DNA from: an uncultured Williamsia sp.
Lineage (GTDB): Bacteria; Actinomycetota; Actinomycetes; Mycobacteriales; Mycobacteriaceae
Direction: 5' to 3'
Assembly (NCBI RefSeq): GCF_947494875.1
Contig: NZ_CANLWM010000002.1
Location: 496,001-560,000 of the forward strand
Length of the DNA stretch: 64,000 nucleotides
Shown here: positions 55,199 through 64,000 of the stretch, piece by piece
Position numbering within the stretch: the stretch's first letter is position 1
Layout: every line of letters starts with the position of its first letter
Translations under genes and position numbers: made by a program
The notes under the pieces: model-generated
Told to the model about the DNA's origin: nothing
Seen by the model: only the letters and a program-made list of their open reading frames with translations
Databases searched by the model: none

Positions 55199-56052
55199 CC
55201 CGGGCGGGATCGGGGCCCGCCGTGGGTTCCGACGTCGCGCGGTCCGACGCCGTGGCGCTGCTCATGGTCGGCGACGGAGTGCGACCGCAGGTCCACCCAC
55301 TCGGACAGATCGGCGCCCTGACGGCGCGCTCGCTGCGGTCGATGTTCCGTCAGGGCGAGTTCTACCTCGGCATCTTCGCGCCGATCATGCTCGCGATCTG
55401 CTTCTACGTCCCTCTGCGCAGCATCTTCGACGCGATCCCCGGCGTGAACTACGGCCAGTTCCTCATGCCGGTCATCTGCCTGCAGTCGGTCGGTTTCGTG
55501 GCCACGTCCGCGGCGATGCGCGCGGCGACCGACGCGTCCGTCGGCATCACCGAGCGGCTTCGCAGCATGCCGGTCAACCCGATGATCCCGGTGATCGCGC
55601 GGATGCTCGCGAACGCCGCGCTCCTCGTCGTCTCGCTGGCGTGGGCGCTGCTGGCGGGCCTGGCGATCGGATGGCGGCCGCAGCACGGCATCTTCTACTT
55701 CCTCGGATTCGTGGTCGTCGCGCTCGTCGTGGGCATCCTCCTCGCGGTCGGCGCCGACGCCATCGGCATCCTGGCCAACAACCCCGAGGCGACCAGCCAG
55801 GCTCTCGCTCTCCCCCAGCTCATCCTGGGGATGCTGTCGACAGGGTTCGTGCCGGAGTCGCAGTTCCCGGAGTGGATCCGCGGGTTCGCACGCAATCAGC
55901 CGATCTCGCAGTTCACCGAGCTGATGCGGGCCTTCGACAACGGGTCGGTGTCGTTCGACCAGTTCGTCGCGCCGGGCGCCTGGGCGTTGGGGATCCTCGT
56001 CCTCGTCGTCGTCGGCTTCGCGGTCGTCTTCGCGCGGGGGTACCGCAAGTGA
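55195..56052 (+). CDS. ABC-2 type (DrrB-like) permease
   Basis: A 285-residue membrane protein starting at the ATG that overlaps the ATPase stop. A cytoplasmic N-terminus of about 60 residues is followed by six hydrophobic segments, with the ABC-2 family features ITERLRSMPV and the C-terminal NPEATSQALALPQLILGMLSTGFVP and FARNQPISQFTELMRA. It is the first half of the transmembrane channel with the next gene, whose GTG start overlaps its stop. Confidence 0.9.
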
Positions 56053-57302
56053 GCTGGGAGATCACGGGGACGCCGTCCGGTCAGGCATCGGACACCGACG
56101 TCGGCGCGCGACGCCCGCGACATCGCTCGCCGCGGGACTCGGTCGCCGATCACTGGTGGCGGCCCGCCCCGCCCGACCCCGACGTGATCGCGGCCGCGGA
56201 GACCGAGGCGATCCCTCACGCCGGTGCACGCCCCCGCGATGCGGGATCCCCGCCGCCGCCCCCGCAGCCCGGCACGGGCCGACAGGTGCTGTTCCCCGGG
56301 ACCGGGTCGATCCGCTCGGTGGTCGGGACCTGGACGGTGCTGTCCGACGACGCCGACGGCCGTGTGACCCGTCATCCTCACCCGGAGTACCCGCAGCCCG
56401 GTGTCGACGACGCCTCGACGGTGCGACTGACCGCGCTCCTGGCCCGCGGGGAATCCATCGCTCCCGGGGCGCCGGCCGACATCCGGGCCCTCGCGACCGT
56501 CTTCCCCCGACCGCATCAGACCGGTGAGACCGGCTGGCGTGCCTATCGCGAGCACACAGCGATCCTCACGGGTCGTCAGCTGCTCGTGTGGGTACGTGAC
56601 CGGACCACCCTGCTGCAGACACTGTTCTTCCCGGCGATGAGCATGATCATGTTCAAGGTCGTGCTGGGTGACGCCATCGGCAAGGCCACCGGGCAGAACT
56701 CGGCGTTCGGCACCGTGCCCCTCGTCGTGCTCGTGGGTGCGATGTTCGGGTCTCTCGCCGGCGGCGTGCGGCTGCAGAGCGAACGCAAGACCGGCCTGCT
56801 GACACGCCTCTACGCGCTGCCGGTCCACCGCGGCGCCGACCTGTCCGCCCGCATCATCACCGAGCTGGCCCGCATCCTGCTCGGGACGATCATCCTGACC
56901 GCCTTCGGCACCATCATCGGGTTCCGGTTCAACCAGGGCATCCTGCCCTCGCTCGGCATCTTCGCGGTGGCACTTCTCTTCGGCGCCGCGTTCTCCACCA
57001 TGGTGCTGGCGCTCGCACTCTCGTCCTCGGGGCTGCCGCTCGTCCCGATCATCTCGCTGGTGTCGAGCCTGTTCATGTTCTTCAACTCGGGCTTCTCCCC
57101 GATCAGCGCCTACCCGAAGGTCCTGCAACCCATCGTCGCGAACCAACCGATGACGTGCGCGATCGACGCCATGCGAGCACTGGCGACAGGCGGGGAACTC
57201 GGGACCAGCCTGTGGAAGACGCTGGCCTGGGCCGTCGGCGCGCTGCTGGTCTTCACGTACCCCGCCATCCGCGGCTACCGCCGCGCAGCGGCGGCGCGCT
57301 GA
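56049..57302 (+). CDS. ABC-2 type (DrrC-like) permease with long N-terminal extension
   Basis: A 417-residue protein with a GTG start that overlaps the stop of the preceding permease gene. The C-terminal 245 residues are an ABC-2 permease with six hydrophobic segments, LQSERKTGLLTRLYALPVHRGA and NSGFSPISAYPKVLQPIVANQPMTCAIDAMRAL. The first roughly 170 residues are cytoplasmic, Pro- and Asp-rich with a PPPPPQP run, and are not part of the usual 250-residue permease. Their role is unknown. The gene ends one base from the convergent cysM-like gene. Confidence 0.88.
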   Translation: MSWEITGTPSGQASDTDVGARRPRHRSPRDSVADHWWRPAPPDPDVIAAAETEAIPHAGARPRDAGSPPPPPQPGTGRQVLFPGTGSIRSVVGTWTVLSDDADGRVTRHPHPEYPQPGVDDASTVRLTALLARGESIAPGAPADIRALATVFPRPHQTGETGWRAYREHTAILTGRQLLVWVRDRTTLLQTLFFPAMSMIMFKVVLGDAIGKATGQNSAFGTVPLVVLVGAMFGSLAGGVRLQSERKTGLLTRLYALPVHRGADLSARIITELARILLGTIILTAFGTIIGFRFNQGILPSLGIFAVALLFGAAFSTMVLALALSSSGLPLVPIISLVSSLFMFFNSGFSPISAYPKVLQPIVANQPMTCAIDAMRALATGGELGTSLWKTLAWAVGALLVFTYPAIRGYRRAAAAR

Positions 57303-57303
57303 C

Positions 57304-58491
<1,188 letters not shown>

Positions 58492-59922
58492 GTGCGTCGA
58501 CTCAGTGCCCGTGATGCCGGATACGTCTATCTGGTGGACGGCTTCATCAGCTCACGTGTCATCTCCTGCTGGATCTTGGCCCGGGAAGACGGAGAACCGA
58601 CAGGCCTGGACGACCAGGCAGTCGTCGATCTCCTCTCCCGACGACTGTCCGCTGACGACATGTTCTCGGCGGTGCTGAGACGAACACCGGGCGATGTGGG
58701 CGAGCCGTACTGGGTCGTCGACCCCGACACCGATCCTGCGGACCACATCCGTGTGCACCCTGACCCGATGCGATGGTCGCAGGCTCAAGAACTCATCGCG
58801 GACGAGGCTGCCCGGCCGTTCGACATGACCGCGCCCCTGTGGTCGGTGGACATCCTGTCGGACGTGGGTGGTGTGCCCGCGCAATCAGGGTCGGTGACGA
58901 TCCTGGCCGTGTCGTTCCATCACGCGGCGTTCGACGGGATCGGATGGGAGCAGCGATTGCATCGGCTCCTCGCCGACGATCCCGACGAACCCGCCCGACC
59001 CACACCGATCGGCGCCCTGGAGGGGCCATGGTGGCTGACCGTCGCCCGCGACGTGCTGCGCGCTCCTGCCCGTTGGGCGGTCTTCGTCGTCGCCCTCACG
59101 CGAGCCCTCTGGGAGACCCGCCGGCAGGCCGGTCGATCGCGGACCGAGCGCGCGGTCTACGACCGTCACGCCGCACCGGTCACACGGTTCAACCGGGGTC
59201 TCCGCGGGCGCCGCTGGACCGACTTCGTGGAGGTCGAGGAGGCCGACCTCGACCACGCCGCCCGACTCGCACCAGACGCCACCAAGAACGACGTCCTGCT
59301 CTCGATGGTCGCCGGTGCGGTCCACGGGTACCTCGATTTCCACGGCGAGTCGCCCGAGCGATCTCTCGTGTGCCTCGTGCCGATGAGCACCCGGCGGTGG
59401 GAGTCGGACGAGTCGGACCCGGACACCGCGAATCGCTTCCTGCCGCTCTCGGTCTCGCTGCACACAGACATCGCAGATCTCGCCACGCGACTGCAGGCGA
59501 CGGCATCGAGTACGCGATCGGAGAAGGAACGCGGTGGAGCGGTCGCGGCCAGTCGGTTCTGGCATGCGGTGAAACTCGCGCCCGCGTTGGCATTGCGGGT
59601 CTCCGGTGCCGCGGCGCGGCGTCGTGGGCATCGGGCGGGCTCCACCACCGCGGTCAACACGGTGCTCTCCACCATCATCAACACCACTCCCGTGGCGACC
59701 GTCTCGGGTGTGCCGGTGGTGTCCGGCTTCGCCGTGTCACCACTGGGAAACGAGACGGCTCTCGCGCATTGTGCGGTGGTCGGCCTCGGTCGCGTTCGGA
59801 TCTGCGTCACCGCCGACGACATCGTGCTGCCCGACATGAACCGCTACATGGCACTGCTGCGCGCATCGATCGACGCCCATCGCGCCGCTGCGGTGACGGC
59901 GTCAGGCAGTGGCATCGAGTGA
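58492..59922 (+). CDS. WS/DGAT-like acyltransferase
   Basis: A 476-residue member of the wax ester synthase/diacylglycerol acyltransferase superfamily, which is related in fold to NRPS condensation domains. The start VRRLSARDAGYVYL matches the family start; GTG 58492 follows GGAGG by ten bases. The active-site motif is HHAAFDG (143-149). The second half has ANRFLPLSVSLHTDIADL and a C-terminal FGSA-type strand VRICVTADDIVLPDMNRYM. Family members transfer acyl groups from CoA to alcohols. It lies beside the NRPS locus, so acylation or release of the peptide is possible but unproven. Its 3' end overlaps the convergent PPOX gene by 21 bases. Confidence 0.83.
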   Translation: MRRLSARDAGYVYLVDGFISSRVISCWILAREDGEPTGLDDQAVVDLLSRRLSADDMFSAVLRRTPGDVGEPYWVVDPDTDPADHIRVHPDPMRWSQAQELIADEAARPFDMTAPLWSVDILSDVGGVPAQSGSVTILAVSFHHAAFDGIGWEQRLHRLLADDPDEPARPTPIGALEGPWWLTVARDVLRAPARWAVFVVALTRALWETRRQAGRSRTERAVYDRHAAPVTRFNRGLRGRRWTDFVEVEEADLDHAARLAPDATKNDVLLSMVAGAVHGYLDFHGESPERSLVCLVPMSTRRWESDESDPDTANRFLPLSVSLHTDIADLATRLQATASSTRSEKERGGAVAASRFWHAVKLAPALALRVSGAAARRRGHRAGSTTAVNTVLSTIINTTPVATVSGVPVVSGFAVSPLGNETALAHCAVVGLGRVRICVTADDIVLPDMNRYMALLRASIDAHRAAAVTASGSGIE

Positions 59923-60327
59923 GGCGATGACCTTCGTCGGCTCGATCCAGACGACGAGCTCGCCGGGCACGCCGTTGCGTGCGCCGAACTCCTCGGCACG
60001 ATCGGCCCCCATGTACCGACCACCGGTCTCGGTCGCGATCCGGCGGACCTCGTCGAGGTCGTCGCCGATGTGCGCGATCCCCTGGACCTGAACGAACGCG
60101 TACGGCGGTTCCGGGAGGTCGATGGTCATGACCACTCGCGGATCCCGGGCGATGGCACGGCCTTTCGCCGTCGCGGCACCCGTGTTGAACGCGATCCGGT
60201 CGCCGTCCAGGACGAACCAGACGGGTGCCGCCACAGGACGCCCGTCGGACGCCGTCCACCCGAGGTGCCCGGTCTTCGTCCCCTCTGCGAGGAATGCGCG
60301 GATCGTCGGATCGTCCAGTGAGGCCAT
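59902..60327 (-). CDS. PPOX-fold flavin/F420-dependent protein (Rv1155-like)
   Basis: A 141-residue split beta-barrel protein of the pyridoxamine-phosphate-oxidase-like class whose actinobacterial members often use F420 or FMN. Typical features are GHLGWTASDGRPVAAPVWFVLDGDRIAFNT, KGRAIARDPRVVMTID and the C-terminal VVWIEPTKVIAS. The start is ATG 60327, giving MASLDDPTIRAFLAEGT; longer readings upstream run into the preceding gene. It begins five bases after the mftG stop, so it is probably the last gene of the mycofactocin operon. The substrate is unknown. Confidence 0.85.
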   Translation of the reverse strand: MASLDDPTIRAFLAEGTKTGHLGWTASDGRPVAAPVWFVLDGDRIAFNTGAATAKGRAIARDPRVVMTIDLPEPPYAFVQVQGIAHIGDDLDEVRRIATETGGRYMGADRAEEFGARNGVPGELVVWIEPTKVIASLDATA

Positions 60328-60332
60328 GCGCG

Positions 60333-61643
60333 TCAGAGTAGTCCCGACGCGGCGATCCGCTCTCCGATCACCGACGCGGCCATCGTCACCGTCGCGTGCG
60401 GCCCACTCGACAGCGGCGTGGGCAGTGCAGCCGCGTCGGCGACCCACAACCCGTCGACGTCGCGGACCCGGCCTTCCCAGTCCGCAGCGCCGCCCATCGG
60501 CAGTGCGCCCCAGGCATGGTGGGAGGTGCCGAGTGTCTCGTCCACGGTCGTCGATCCCGGCGCGACGAGTCCGGTGAACTCGGGCCCCTCGAGCATCGCG
60601 GCCACCTCGTCGGCGAGCTCGCGCATCCGGGCGAGGGCGGGAGCGTCGGGTCGTCCGAGGTCGATGTCGGGGCCCCGGTCCTCGGGAACGGCGATCGAGC
60701 CCGCCCCGACAGCACGCATCGCCGCGACCCCGACGGCCGGACCGCTGCGGGGGACGCCTGCGACGTGATCGGCGAAATCGTGCGCGTAGCAGCGGATCTC
60801 GAAACCATCATGGGTGTGCACGACGGTCTGCAGCACCGGCCCGATCGGACCGGGATCGGTCGACGCGGTGCGGCTGCGCACGAGCAGTTCGCGGTGCTCG
60901 GCGAGTGGCATGGTGGCCGACAGACCCGATCGGGCGGCGATCGTGGCCGAGCCGATGGTGCCGGCACACAGCACCACCACATCCGCCGGGAGCACCGTGC
61001 CGTCGTCGAGGACGACCGATCGCACTGTCGCCGAGTCGATCTCGATCCTGTCGACGACACTGCGGGTCCTCAGGTCGACGTGTGGACGCGAGAGCGCTTG
61101 CGCCAGGAGCCCGTCGGCCGCGGTACGTCGTCTCCCCCCGACGACGTTCATCCGGACCCGGACGATCCCGGGGCTCGGCCAGACCCCCTCGACCGTGAGG
61201 TGCCCGGCTCCCCGCATCGCCCGCTCGAACGCCGTCGCGCGGGGGTGCATCTCGGCGTCGCCGACCCGCCGGACAGACATCGCCCCACCGCCGGGCCCGC
61301 CACCGTCGAGTGCGGTGTACGCGCGCTCGACCACGTCGGGTGCCCACACGGACTGGTCCCATCCGTCGAGATCCTCGGCGTGGGCGCGCAGGAAGTATCC
61401 GCCGTTCACGGCGGACGAACCACCCGTCCCCCGCCCCCGCGGCAGGTCCGTCCCCTCCCGGTCCCGGTGCACCCGCACCCGGGACGGGTCGGAGAGTGGC
61501 AGCACACCGATGTCCACGGCCGGGGCCTGACCGCCGGCTTCGAGCACCAGCACATCGTCGCAACCCGAATCGCTGATTCTCAGTGCGGCGGCGCATCCCG
61601 CGCTGCCCGCTCCGACCACCACGACGCGCCGCCGGGCGGACAC
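60333..61643 (-). CDS. mftG: Mycofactocin-associated GMC-family dehydrogenase MftG
   Basis: A 436-residue FAD enzyme of the glucose-methanol-choline family. The dinucleotide motif VVVVGAGSAG lies at the N-terminus (residues 7-16), then the GMC signature with PRGRGTGGSSAVNGGYFLRA, and the C-terminal active-site region HHAWGALPMG and SGPHATVTMAASVIGER. MftG is reported to pass electrons from mycofactocinol to the respiratory chain. The start GTG 61643 lies just after the mftF stop and places the FAD motif correctly; the frame remains open upstream without likeness to the family. Confidence 0.92.
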   Translation of the reverse strand: MSARRRVVVVGAGSAGCAAALRISDSGCDDVLVLEAGGQAPAVDIGVLPLSDPSRVRVHRDREGTDLPRGRGTGGSSAVNGGYFLRAHAEDLDGWDQSVWAPDVVERAYTALDGGGPGGGAMSVRRVGDAEMHPRATAFERAMRGAGHLTVEGVWPSPGIVRVRMNVVGGRRRTAADGLLAQALSRPHVDLRTRSVVDRIEIDSATVRSVVLDDGTVLPADVVVLCAGTIGSATIAARSGLSATMPLAEHRELLVRSRTASTDPGPIGPVLQTVVHTHDGFEIRCYAHDFADHVAGVPRSGPAVGVAAMRAVGAGSIAVPEDRGPDIDLGRPDAPALARMRELADEVAAMLEGPEFTGLVAPGSTTVDETLGTSHHAWGALPMGGAADWEGRVRDVDGLWVADAAALPTPLSSGPHATVTMAASVIGERIAASGLL

Positions 61644-61654
61644 GACCTGGGGCG

Positions 61655-63130
61655 TCAGTGTGCGGCCGACGCCGTCGCGGGAGCCCGCGACGCGTCGGCC
61701 CGCACGATCGTGGGTCGCAGGGCGGTGGCGGTCCTCGCGGTCATCACGCCCTGCCACACACCCGCCCCGTAGGCGAGGTCGCCGAGGCGACGCAGGACCA
61801 GGAAGCGGGTCACGCCGAGGGGCTCGATCGGATCGGGGTTGAGCATCTCCGCCCGAACCCATTCGACGACCCCGTCCACGATCGCGACGGCCATGAGCAC
61901 ACTGCGGAATCGCGCCGACAGCAGTGCGAGCACGAGAGACACCGGCCAGTAGTGCCGGCACAGCGCGGCCGCCATCTGGAGGAACCCGAACCCGACGGCC
62001 TCCGCCGTGAGACGCGCCGCGACCGATGCCGCGTCGGGCACCGTCTCCACACGGCGGTACAGCCGCCCGGCGATGACCGCGATCATCGCGAGGACGACGC
62101 CGGCACCCCAGCGCGAGCGGGTGAGTGCGGCGAGCGCAGCGATCGCGGTCGGAACGGTCACGACGACGGGGGCGGCGTGCCCCGGGTGTCGATGCGAGAG
62201 CGGTGCCGCGCCGGTGCCGTAGAACCGTCGCCGCGCCAGGGACGCGCGCAGCGCCGTGCGGTGGTCATGGGCGACCGTGGCGATCGGGTCGTAGCGGACG
62301 GTCCACCCGGCTGCGGTCAGGCGCCAGCACAGGTCGACGTCCTCGGCGACGTGCATGCGCTCGTCGAAACCCGGGAAAGCACTGCGCCGCATGATGATCG
62401 CAGCACTCGGCACGTAGGACAGACGTGTGCCGGGAACCACCGGACCCTCCCGACGGCCCATGTCGAGCGACGAGCAGAGTGCCTCGTACCGCGCGGTCAC
62501 GCCGCCGTCCTGCGACAGGGCGACGACCCGGGGGGCGACCATGGCCACCGTGGGATCGGAGAAGTGCGCGAGAAGCGTGAAGACCCAGGATGTCTCGGGA
62601 ACGACATCCGAGTCGACGAAGGCCACGAACTCGGTCTGTGCCCGCGCCGCACCGACGTTCCGCGCCGCCGCCGGGCCCACGCTCTGGTCAAGGCGCACGA
62701 TCTCGGCCCCGCGTGCCCGCACCGGCTCCTGCGAGCCGTCGTCGACGACGATCACCTCCGCGGAGCCGAGCGCGCCGAGCAGGCGGTCCAGTCCGATCTG
62801 GTTGTCGCGCACGGGGATCACGATCGTGACGTCGTCGACTGAGGGCCCGAACATGGGGCGCGGGTGCGCGATCCCTGCGTCGAGGAGCCGGCGGGCGACG
62901 GTCGCCGTCGACTCGTCCGACACCGCCAGGCGACCGTCGCAGTCGATCATCGCCACCGCACGGGGCGCGAGCGAGAGCAGACGGGTCGGTGATCCGCCGA
63001 CGAGGTGTCGCCCGTCGTCCGACACCGTGACGCGCGAGTCGATCTGGACCTGGAAACCGTCGGGGAGGCGGGTCGTCTGTGGTCGCTCGTGCACGAGCGA
63101 CCCGCCGGTCGTCGAGACCTCGTCCGTCAT
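61655..63130 (-). CDS. mftF: Mycofactocin glycosyltransferase MftF
   Basis: A 491-residue GT2-family enzyme that adds beta-1,4-linked glucose units to the mycofactocin precursor. A roughly 85-residue N-terminal region is followed by the GT-A domain starting at VTIVIPVRDN, with VDDGSQEPV and the metal-binding Asp-x-Asp of FVDSDVVPE, then MHVAEDVDLCWRL as the acceptor-site motif. The C-terminal part has hydrophobic helices. Its ATG overlaps the mftE stop (ATGA). Order and strand match mycobacterial mft clusters. Confidence 0.95.
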   Translation of the reverse strand: MTDEVSTTGGSLVHERPQTTRLPDGFQVQIDSRVTVSDDGRHLVGGSPTRLLSLAPRAVAMIDCDGRLAVSDESTATVARRLLDAGIAHPRPMFGPSVDDVTIVIPVRDNQIGLDRLLGALGSAEVIVVDDGSQEPVRARGAEIVRLDQSVGPAAARNVGAARAQTEFVAFVDSDVVPETSWVFTLLAHFSDPTVAMVAPRVVALSQDGGVTARYEALCSSLDMGRREGPVVPGTRLSYVPSAAIIMRRSAFPGFDERMHVAEDVDLCWRLTAAGWTVRYDPIATVAHDHRTALRASLARRRFYGTGAAPLSHRHPGHAAPVVVTVPTAIAALAALTRSRWGAGVVLAMIAVIAGRLYRRVETVPDAASVAARLTAEAVGFGFLQMAAALCRHYWPVSLVLALLSARFRSVLMAVAIVDGVVEWVRAEMLNPDPIEPLGVTRFLVLRRLGDLAYGAGVWQGVMTARTATALRPTIVRADASRAPATASAAH

Positions 63131-63843
63131 GCGAGCCCGCCCCGCTCGTCCGGCAGCCAGCGACGGGTGGCAGCGGCCAGCCGGTCCACCATGTCCTCGA
63201 CGATGCGTCGGCCCTGGTCGTCGTCGGCGGGGCGGGGGTCGCCGAGGACACCGTTCGCGCTGACTGCGCGCACCCCTCCGGCCCGGAGACTGTCCATCAG
63301 GTCGCCGATCGGCGCCGTCGCGCCGACGGCAACCTTGTCACGCATCACCATCCCGGGGGAGATCGCCAGGAGGACAGAGGTTTCCGTCAGCCCCGCGTGC
63401 GCGTCGGCGCCGGGCGTCGTGCACGCCCACCACGCGACATCGCGTCCCTCGGATCGCAACAGTGCGACAGCGTCGACCACGGTGTGGGCGTTCCCGCCGT
63501 GCGCGTTGACGATCAGCAGACGCGCTGCCCAGCGGCACACGCTGCGACCGAACTCGACGAGGAGGAGCCGAAGGGCGTCGTGGCCGATCGACACCGTTCC
63601 CGGGAACCCCTCGTGCTCCCCACTCGCTCCGTATGCGAGCGACGGCGCGGTCATCGCCTCGTGACCGTCGGCGACGAGACGCTCGACCGCCCACCCCGCG
63701 ACCGTCTCCGCGATGCGGGTGTCGGTGTCCAGCGGGAGATGGGGCCCGTGCTGCTCGAGGGCGCCGAGCGGAACCACGACAGTGCACCGGCGATCGTCCA
63801 GCTCGGGCCAGGTCTTCCCACCGAGCCCACCGGGGCGGGTCAT
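63127..63843 (-). CDS. mftE: Mycofactocin precursor peptidase MftE (creatininase family)
   Basis: A roughly 238-residue creatininase-family metalloenzyme that cleaves the MftC-modified MftA peptide to release AHDP. Metal-site segments are PLGALEQHGPHLPLDTD (Glu and His ligands), NAHGGN and the later TSVLLAISP region. The start is taken as ATG 63843 (MTRPGGLGGKTWPELD); a GTG six codons upstream at 63861 is an alternative and no start has a strong ribosome-binding site. mftA-D would be expected to the right, outside the window; bases 63862-64000 show no MftD-like end. Confidence 0.93.
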   Translation of the reverse strand: MTRPGGLGGKTWPELDDRRCTVVVPLGALEQHGPHLPLDTDTRIAETVAGWAVERLVADGHEAMTAPSLAYGASGEHEGFPGTVSIGHDALRLLLVEFGRSVCRWAARLLIVNAHGGNAHTVVDAVALLRSEGRDVAWWACTTPGADAHAGLTETSVLLAISPGMVMRDKVAVGATAPIGDLMDSLRAGGVRAVSANGVLGDPRPADDDQGRRIVEDMVDRLAAATRRWLPDERGGLA

Positions 63844-64000
63844 CCTGATGATGCTAGTCACCGCGACGGATTCTGAACACCCGATCCGCGAACGTGATTG
63901 ACCGTTTCGCGACGGTGACCGGTGGGCGGGTCGCGGACCGGCCTCCACCCTGCCGTGGGGGCACGGTGACGCACGTGCGATGCTGTGCGACCAGGCGAGC

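Noticed and set aside
63862-64000. End of mftD at the right edge
   Set aside because: None of the three minus-strand frames resembles the MftD C-terminus; only the continuing open frame of mftE is present.

Overview
The window is very GC-rich DNA with strong C/G third-codon bias. It looks like a chromosomal segment of a mycolic-acid actinobacterium (Gordonia, Williamsia or Rhodococcus relative). That placement is an inference from the actinobacterial-order S10 ribosomal operon, a mycofactocin operon, a WS/DGAT acyltransferase, an Rv1155-like flavin/F420 protein and a CysM close to the Mycobacterium tuberculosis form. No mobile element, tRNA, rRNA or CRISPR array was seen.

Layout. (1) 1-5754, minus strand: the first 1918 codons of an NRPS (C-A-T-C-A...) that runs off the left edge. 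(2) 6141-11545, minus: S10 operon rpsJ-rplC-rplD-rplW-rplB-rpsS-rplV-rpsC-rplP-rpmC-rpsQ, closed by a 12-bp terminator hairpin. (3) 12072-17989, plus: a DUF4442 hotdog protein, a PIG-V-like membrane glycosyltransferase, an OmpR-type two-component system preceded by 11-bp-phased repeats, a DUF4173 membrane protein, and a secreted lipase that has lost its core by in-frame deletion. (4) 18303-53892, minus: the main biosynthetic locus, orfA - mbtH - orfB - a giant 11,347-residue nine-module NRPS. (5) 54182-57302, plus, divergent: a DrrABC-type exporter. (6) 57304-59922: a CysM-like PLP enzyme and a WS/DGAT-like acyltransferase. (7) 59902-63843, minus: mftE-mftF-mftG plus a PPOX-fold gene.

How it works together. 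The giant NRPS reads C-A-T-E / C-A-T / C-i-A-T / C-A-T / C-i-A-T / C-A-T / C-A-T / C-A-T-E / C-A-T-E. It starts with an EntF-like condensation domain and a Ser-type adenylation domain, which suggests an N-acylated or N-arylated nonapeptide. D residues are expected at positions 1, 8 and 9. It ends in an epimerase with no thioesterase, so release is unexplained. MbtH should support the A domains and DrrABC should export the product.

The most unusual feature is a roughly 95-residue element present four times. Two copies are inserted between C and A domains in modules 3 and 5, and two are free-standing proteins (orfA, orfB) beside mbtH. Each begins like the N-terminus of an adenylation domain and then switches to a shared non-A helical tail. 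I know of no described family of this kind.
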